Below are positions 7,461-11,631 of a stretch of 11,631 nt of DNA, in pieces. This DNA comes from Flavobacteriaceae bacterium. Lineage in GTDB: Bacteria; Bacteroidota; Bacteroidia; Flavobacteriales; Flavobacteriaceae. Position 1 is the stretch's first letter. Each line of letters starts with the position of its first letter. Where the stretch lies: the NCBI GenBank assembly GCA_023145595.1, contig JAGLDM010000208.1, positions 1-11,631 on the forward strand. Reading direction: 5' to 3'. The position numbers and the translations under genes are program-made. A model generated the notes under the pieces. That model saw only the letters and a list, made by a program, of their open reading frames with translations, had not been told where the DNA came from and did not search any database.

Positions 7461-8237
7461 TTAAAAGGCAATTTCTAAAACACGCTGAATCTCCTCCTCT
7501 AAAAACGAAGGATGCTCTCCAACCACATCACCAATCACAATAATACCAGGCGAAGAATAATCTATAGAGCTAACTACGCCTTTATAATTATTTAGTGTAT
7601 TCATAGTGATTTTTTCATTTGGTAAAGTTCCGTTTTGGATAATTGCAAAAGGCGTTAATTTATGACGATGAACTGCTACCTGCTCCATAATAACCTCGAA
7701 ATTTCGCAAGCCCATCAACACCACCAAAGTAGCAGAAGACTGCGCTCCAAGATTAATGTCTTTAGAAACATTCCCGTCAGAAGTTGTGCCCGTAATTACC
7801 CAAAAACTCTCATTAATACTCCGTTTTGTTAAAGGAATACCTTGACTTGCAGGAACAGACAGTGCACTGCTTATTCCAGGAATAACTTCCGTTTCAACAC
7901 CTTGACTCTCTATAAAATCAACCTCTTCCGCTCCTCTACCAAACACATAAGAATCTCCTCCTTTTAGTCGAACCACGGTTCCGTATTTCAAAGCATAATC
8001 TACCAACATTTGGTTAATTTTACCCTGTGTGTATTTATGTAAATTTGATCGCTTTCCTACATAAACGCATTCAACACCTTCTTGCGTATGCTTCAATAAT
8101 TCTTTATTTACCAACGCATCATACAAAACAATATCAGCGTTTTTGATGGCTTTCAGTCCTTTTACAGTAATCAATTCAGCATCTCCTGGCCCTGCTCCTA
8201 CCAATATCACTTTCGGATTTTTCACACTACTTTTCAT
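7461..8237 (-). CDS. cobA: Uroporphyrinogen-III C-methyltransferase (SUMT)
   Basis: A 258-aa enzyme that transfers two methyl groups from S-adenosylmethionine to uroporphyrinogen III, giving precorrin-2, the precursor of sirohaem. Family motifs seen are VGAGPGDAELIT (13-24, SAM-binding loop), VVRLKGGDSYVFGRGAEE (88-105), VIPGISSA (118-125) and GIPLTKR (133-139). Length matches stand-alone SUMT; the CysG-type dehydrogenase/ferrochelatase domain is absent and must be supplied elsewhere. It is divergently transcribed from nirB, whose product needs sirohaem, which explains its place here. The ATG at 8237 is followed by a short basic lead-in to the first beta strand. A -7 element lies about 40 nt upstream, overlapping an operator half-site. 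Confidence 0.95.
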   Translation of the reverse strand: MKSSVKNPKVILVGAGPGDAELITVKGLKAIKNADIVLYDALVNKELLKHTQEGVECVYVGKRSNLHKYTQGKINQMLVDYALKYGTVVRLKGGDSYVFGRGAEEVDFIESQGVETEVIPGISSALSVPASQGIPLTKRSINESFWVITGTTSDGNVSKDINLGAQSSATLVVLMGLRNFEVIMEQVAVHRHKLTPFAIIQNGTLPNEKITMNTLNNYKGVVSSIDYSSPGIIVIGDVVGEHPSFLEEEIQRVLEIAF

Positions 8238-8276
8238 ACATCTTACTATTTATCTAGACGATAATTTTACATTTGA

Positions 8277-8289
8277 CAAAAATACGTAA
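8277..8289 (-). promoter_or_regulatory. cobA promoter with overlapping operator half-site
   Basis: On the minus strand TATTTTTG (8277-8284) matches TAnnTTTG. It overlaps a single half-site TTACGTA (8283-8289), in the same position relative to the -7 element as the proximal half-sites of nirB and the response regulator. The distal half (8292-8298) is not recognisable. The strong palindrome at 8323-8340 is centred 47.5 bp upstream of the -7 element and could also act on cobA. Confidence 0.5.
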
Positions 8290-8322
8290 ATTCTTAAAAA
8301 CAATTACTGATAAATTATTTTT

Positions 8323-8340
8323 ATACGTATTAATACGTAT
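8323..8340. promoter_or_regulatory. Operator palindrome in the cobA-nirB intergenic region
   Basis: ATACGTATTAATACGTAT is a perfect 18-bp palindrome containing the same TACGTAT-TA-ATACGTA core as the nitrate reductase operator. Its right end overlaps the nirB -7 element by 3 bp, and its centre is 6.5 bp upstream of that element. Binding here would directly affect polymerase at nirB and may also influence divergent cobA. Confidence 0.7.
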
Positions 8341-8345
8341 TTTTG
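8338..8345 (+). promoter_or_regulatory. -7 promoter element of nirBD
   Basis: TATTTTTG matches TAnnTTTG and predicts a start near 8352, about 20 nt before the nirB ATG. The -33 region has only a T-run with no clear TTTG, so the promoter may depend on an activator. Confidence 0.6.
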
Positions 8346-8363
8346 CCGTGTAGAATTTAATTT

Positions 8364-8373
8364 TATACGTATA
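8364..8373. promoter_or_regulatory. Half-site palindrome overlapping the nirB start codon
   Basis: TATACGTATA is a 10-bp palindrome in the predicted nirB leader, ending on the A of the start codon. It carries the same ATACGTAT heptamer as the operators. Its centre is 37 bp downstream of the main operator centre. It could be an extra regulator contact or an AT-rich coincidence. Confidence 0.35.
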
Positions 8374-10889
8374 TGAAAACGATAATAGTGATTGGAAACG
8401 GAATGGTTGGATACAAGTTTTGCGAAAAATTTGTAAAGAAAACATCCAAAGAAAATTTTAAAGTTATTGTATTTGGTGAAGAACCTAGACCTGCTTATGA
8501 CCGCGTGCATTTAAGTGCTTTCTTTAAGAATTCAGATGCAAAAGCCTTGGAACTTGCTCCTATAAATTGGTATTCAGACAATGCGATTGAATTAATTTCT
8601 AACCAGCGAATTACGGATATTCACCGAGCAACAAAAACAATCACTACAGTTAGTGATAAAGAATATTCATATGACTACTTAGTTTTAGCAACAGGATCAT
8701 CTGCATTTGTACCTCCTATTAAAGGAACTGAGAAGAAAGGGGTGTTTGTTTATAGAACTATTGAAGATTTAGAAGGAATGCTTTCGTATGCTGATGAGAT
8801 TAAAAAGAAAAATCCAAATGCAAAAGCTGCTATTTTAGGTGGTGGCCTTTTAGGACTTGAAGCTGGGAAAGCAGTTATGGATATGGGATTAGAACCTCAT
8901 ATCGTAGAATTTGCTCCCAAACTAATGCCGCGACAACTAGACATGAGAAGCAGCCAAGTACTACAATTAAAATTGGAGTCAATGGGACTTAATATTCATT
9001 TAAGCAAGGCTACAAATCAAATTTTAGGGAATGGCAGCATTACGGGAATGGAATTCGGAGAAGACGATGTTTTAGATGTAGAAATGCTAGTGATTTCAGC
9101 CGGAATTAGACCCAGAGATGAACTCGCTAAAACGTGTGATTTAGAAATGGGCGTTCGAGGTGGTATCGTAGTCAATAATAAAATGCAAACATCAGACCCT
9201 ACAATTTTTGCGATTGGAGAAGTCGCATTATACAATCAAATGATTTATGGATTGGTTGCTCCAGGTTATGAAATGGCAGAAGTTGCCGTTGATCAAATAT
9301 TAGGCGACACTACTATAATGAGTGCCGACATAGACATGAGCACCAAATTAAAACTAATTGGTGTTGATGTTGCTAGTTTCGGAGATCCATTTATGCCTGC
9401 AAGTAAAGGACACTCTATTTTATTTGAAGACAAAACAAAAAGCCTTTATAAACGTATTAATGTGAGTCACGATGGTAAAAAACTATTGGGAGGAATCCTT
9501 GTTGGAGATGCTTCTGACTATAATATGTTACATCAGATTTTCTTAAACGGAATGGCAATTCCTGAAAATCCTGAAGAATTAATTTTAGGTTCACGCGGAG
9601 AAGGAGGCTCTTCTTTTGGTAGCGCAATGGATTTACCCGACAGTGCTCAAATTTGCTCTTGTGAAAATGTAACAAAAGGTGATATTTGCAACCCAATATT
9701 AGAAGGAGAATGCTCAAGCTATGAAGATATTGTTTCTTGCACAAAAGCAGCAACTGGTTGTGGTGGCTGTAAACCTATGGTTGTTGATTTAGTAAACGAA
9801 ACTTTAAAATCACTTGGAAAAGAAGTAAAAGAAACCATTTGTGAACATTTAGATTATTCACGTCAAGAATTATACGGAATCATCAAAATAAAACAATTAA
9901 AAAATTACAACGAAGTTTTAGATGCTTGCGGAAAAGGAGATGGCTGTGAGATTTGCAAACCATTAGTAGCATCCATTTTCGCAAGTTTATATAACGATAC
10001 TGCCAACAAAGAGGATGTAATTCAAGATTCAAATGACAAATTCCTAGCAAACATTCAACGAAACGGAACATACTCCGTTGTTCCTAGAATTCCGGGTGGA
10101 GAAATTACTCCAGAGAAATTAATCGTAATTGGAGAAGTTGGAAAAAAATACAATTTATATACAAAAATAACAGGCGGTCAACGAATCGATTTATTCGGAG
10201 CAGAATTAAACGACTTACCAGCTATTTGGAAAGAGTTAATCGATGCTGGTTTTGAAAGCGGACATGCTTACGGAAAATCTTTACGAACCGTAAAAAGCTG
10301 TGTTGGATCTACTTGGTGTCGCTACGGAATGGACGAAAGCATAAGTTTTGCTATTGAATTAGAAGACAGATATAAAGGATTGCGTTCTCCACATAAATTA
10401 AAAGGCGGTGTATCTGGATGTATCAGAGAATGTGCCGAAGCAAGAGGAAAAGATTTTGGAGTTATTGCAGTTGAAGGTGGATGGAATTTATACGTCGCTG
10501 GAAATGGTGGTGCTACTCCGAAACATGCGCTACTCCTCGCTGAACAAATAGACAATGAAACTTGCATCAAATACCTAGACCGTTTCTTAATGTATTATAT
10601 AAGAACTGCTGCTCCGCTAATGAGAACCGCAGCATGGCTAGACAAATTAGAAGGAGGTATTGAGCAATTGAAAAAAATTGTAGTTGAAGACAGTTTAAAC
10701 TTAGCAACGGAATTAGAAACAGAAATGCAATTTTTAGTTGATGCCTACGAATGTGAATGGAAACAAGCCATAGAAAGTGAAGAAACTAAAAAACGCTTCA
10801 AGCATTTTGCCAATTCTGACGATAGAGATGATAATTTGGTTTTTGTTCCGATGCGCGAGCAAAATATGCCGAAACACTGGGAGAACTAA
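8373..10889 (+). CDS. nirB: NADH-dependent nitrite reductase, large sirohaem subunit
   Basis: An 838-aa cytoplasmic enzyme that reduces nitrite to ammonium with six electrons from NADH; the size is normal for NirB. Domains in order: FAD-binding (IGNGMVG, 7-13), NADH-binding (ILGGGLLGLEAG, about 153-164), BFD-type [2Fe-2S] with C428, C430, C463 and C466, a second BFD-like segment starting at C490 and containing C525-x2-C528 (GDGCEICKP), a nitrite/sulfite reductase ferredoxin-like half (about 555-625), and the [4Fe-4S]-sirohaem domain with C643-x5-C649 and C683-x3-C687. All key ligands are present, so it should be active. It starts at ATG 8373 with MKTIIVIGNG and has no Shine-Dalgarno, as usual in this phylum. 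The N-terminal half is paralogous to the flavin module fused to the nitrate reductase in this window. nirD follows 52 bp downstream; cobA is divergent. Confidence 0.96.
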   Translation: MKTIIVIGNGMVGYKFCEKFVKKTSKENFKVIVFGEEPRPAYDRVHLSAFFKNSDAKALELAPINWYSDNAIELISNQRITDIHRATKTITTVSDKEYSYDYLVLATGSSAFVPPIKGTEKKGVFVYRTIEDLEGMLSYADEIKKKNPNAKAAILGGGLLGLEAGKAVMDMGLEPHIVEFAPKLMPRQLDMRSSQVLQLKLESMGLNIHLSKATNQILGNGSITGMEFGEDDVLDVEMLVISAGIRPRDELAKTCDLEMGVRGGIVVNNKMQTSDPTIFAIGEVALYNQMIYGLVAPGYEMAEVAVDQILGDTTIMSADIDMSTKLKLIGVDVASFGDPFMPASKGHSILFEDKTKSLYKRINVSHDGKKLLGGILVGDASDYNMLHQIFLNGMAIPENPEELILGSRGEGGSSFGSAMDLPDSAQICSCENVTKGDICNPILEGECSSYEDIVSCTKAATGCGGCKPMVVDLVNETLKSLGKEVKETICEHLDYSRQELYGIIKIKQLKNYNEVLDACGKGDGCEICKPLVASIFASLYNDTANKEDVIQDSNDKFLANIQRNGTYSVVPRIPGGEITPEKLIVIGEVGKKYNLYTKITGGQRIDLFGAELNDLPAIWKELIDAGFESGHAYGKSLRTVKSCVGSTWCRYGMDESISFAIELEDRYKGLRSPHKLKGGVSGCIRECAEARGKDFGVIAVEGGWNLYVAGNGGATPKHALLLAEQIDNETCIKYLDRFLMYYIRTAAPLMRTAAWLDKLEGGIEQLKKIVVEDSLNLATELETEMQFLVDAYECEWKQAIESEETKKRFKHFANSDDRDDNLVFVPMREQNMPKHWEN

Positions 10890-10914
10890 GTTAGAAATAC
10901 GAGGTTAGAAGTTA
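10890..10914 (+). repeat. Short GTTAGAA direct repeats between nirB and nirD
   Basis: GTTAGAA occurs at 10890-10896 and 10904-10910, followed by a partial GTTA at 10911-10914. This resembles low-complexity intergenic repeats. No promoter-like TAnnTTTG lies between nirB and nirD, so the two are probably one transcript. Confidence 0.35.
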
Positions 10915-10941
10915 AATATTATTAAAAAGTAAATCTGAGAA

Positions 10942-11319
10942 ATGGAAGCAATTTTAGAAAAATATAAAAGTATCGCAGAAGGTGATGTTAGCGTTTGGTT
11001 TAAAGTAACAACAGTGGACGAATTTCCAGAAGATGGAGGGCTGTGCATTAAATATAAAGACAAACAAATCGCAGTTTTCAACTTTACCCGAAAAAACAAA
11101 TGGTATGCTTGCCAAAATGTCTGTCCACATAAAATGGAAATGGTATTGTCTCGCGGAATGCTTGGAGACTCTGAAGGAATTCCGAAAATTGCTTGTCCGA
11201 TGCACAAAAAAACATTCTCCTTAGAAACAGGAGAAAACTTGAATGGAGATTTAGATGCCATTGCAACATATCCTGTAAAGATTAAAGATGGATTTGTTTT
11301 TGTTGGGTTTGAAGAATAA
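10942..11319 (+). CDS. nirD: Nitrite reductase small subunit, Rieske-type
   Basis: A 125-aa partner of NirB needed for NADH-dependent nitrite reduction. The fold is Rieske-like, and all four candidate cluster ligands are present: C61-P-H63 (NVCPHKMEM) and C85-P-M-H88 (IACPMHKKTFSLETGE). Several NirD proteins, including the E. coli one, lack these residues, so this subunit may carry a real [2Fe-2S] centre. The KKTF-L-TG motif after the second pair is typical of NirD. The start is ATG 10942, 52 bp after nirB, with an A-rich leader and no visible promoter of its own, consistent with a nirBD operon. Confidence 0.94.
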   Translation: MEAILEKYKSIAEGDVSVWFKVTTVDEFPEDGGLCIKYKDKQIAVFNFTRKNKWYACQNVCPHKMEMVLSRGMLGDSEGIPKIACPMHKKTFSLETGENLNGDLDAIATYPVKIKDGFVFVGFEE

Positions 11320-11345
11320 AATAGTAACCTACCAGCACTATTGTG

Positions 11346-11353
11346 TATCTTTG
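11346..11353 (+). promoter_or_regulatory. Putative -7 promoter element of the DUF4202 gene
   Basis: TATCTTTG matches TAnnTTTG about 30 nt upstream of ATG 11384. No TACGTA operator lies near it and no clear -33 TTTG is seen at proper spacing, so this gene may be expressed separately from the nitrate-responsive units. Confidence 0.5.
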
Positions 11354-11383
11354 CATTTCTAACCTAGAACAAAAAATGCAAAA

Positions 11384-11631
11384 ATGAATACTCAATTCAA
11401 CAAAGCCATACAGTTATTTGACGAAGCAAACTCAAAAGATCCTTTTGATGAATTAGTCGATGGGAAATCATTTCCAAAAGAGTTGCTTTACGCTCAAAGA
11501 ATGAGTGATCAATTAAATCGTTTTACTTCTGACGCTTCTGAGTCTGTTCAACTTGCTGTTCGTTGTCAACATATTTGCCGATGGGAAATTCCGAGAGATT
11601 CATACGAAATGAATCGCACTGGCTACTTAAC
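11384..11631 (+). CDS. DUF4202-family protein, N-terminal part (cut by window edge)
   Basis: The first 82 codons of a gene continuing beyond the right edge. The conserved stretches KELLYAQRMSDQL and CQHICRWEIPRDSY, followed by MNRTGYL, are what I recognise as DUF4202, a family of unknown function. The start ATG at 11384 gives MNTQFNKAIQLFDEANSKDP. An ATG at 11376 opens only a three-codon reading frame whose stop overlaps this start. It lies 64 bp after nirD on the same strand and has its own -7 element, so it may be read both by read-through and independently. Its place beside nitrite reductase genes suggests, but does not show, a link to nitrogen or sirohaem-dependent metabolism. Confidence 0.8.
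   Translation, partial: MNTQFNKAIQLFDEANSKDPFDELVDGKSFPKELLYAQRMSDQLNRFTSDASESVQLAVRCQHICRWEIPRDSYEMNRTGYL

Noticed and set aside
10905..11261. Open frame of 118 codons antisense to nirD
   Set aside because: It is fully covered by nirD, whose Rieske motifs are clear; the antisense translation looks like low-complexity shadow sequence.
11320..11342. 6-bp stem AATAGT/ACTATT after nirD
   Set aside because: Short AT-rich stem with an 11-nt loop and no T-run directly after it; it also overlaps the region leading into the next promoter.

Overview
This window is an assimilatory nitrate/nitrite reduction locus from a low-GC member of the Bacteroidota, most likely Flavobacteriia. The evidence for the lineage is the AT-rich base composition, the near absence of Shine-Dalgarno sequences, Bacteroidota-type -7 promoter elements (TAnnTTTG) in front of nearly every transcription unit, and the protein families themselves.

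Layout. On the minus strand, read right to left, are: cobA (sirohaem precursor synthesis), a narK-type nitrate/nitrite transporter, a NarL/LuxR-type response regulator, a large fused nitrate reductase, and, 5 nt downstream of that, a protein carrying a C-terminal rubredoxin. On the plus strand, divergent from cobA, are nirB and nirD (NADH-dependent sirohaem nitrite reductase). They are followed by the 5' part of a DUF4202-family gene that runs off the right edge. The first 111 bases hold no gene.

How the genes work together. NarK imports nitrate. The fused NasC-like enzyme appears to reduce nitrate to nitrite using NAD(P)H through its own FAD and [2Fe-2S] modules. NirBD reduces nitrite to ammonium. 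CobA makes the precorrin-2 needed for the NirB sirohaem. The rubredoxin protein resembles a sirohaem reductase that has lost its cofactor ligands, and may be an electron carrier or assembly partner of the nitrate reductase.

Regulation. The hexamer TACGTA occurs 11 times by my count, 9 of them in the short promoter regions. In these it forms inverted repeats of the form TACGTAT-N2-ATACGTA. This is the 7-2-7 geometry known for NarL-family regulators. The sites lie next to or overlapping the -7 elements of the nitrate reductase, narK, nirB and response-regulator genes, with a half-site at cobA. The response regulator encoded in the locus is the obvious candidate to bind them. No sensor kinase is visible here.

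The most interesting points are the all-in-one nitrate reductase, the degenerate sirohaem-reductase/rubredoxin protein, and the shared operator system with two distinct spacings. I see no mobile elements, CRISPR arrays, tRNA or rRNA genes.
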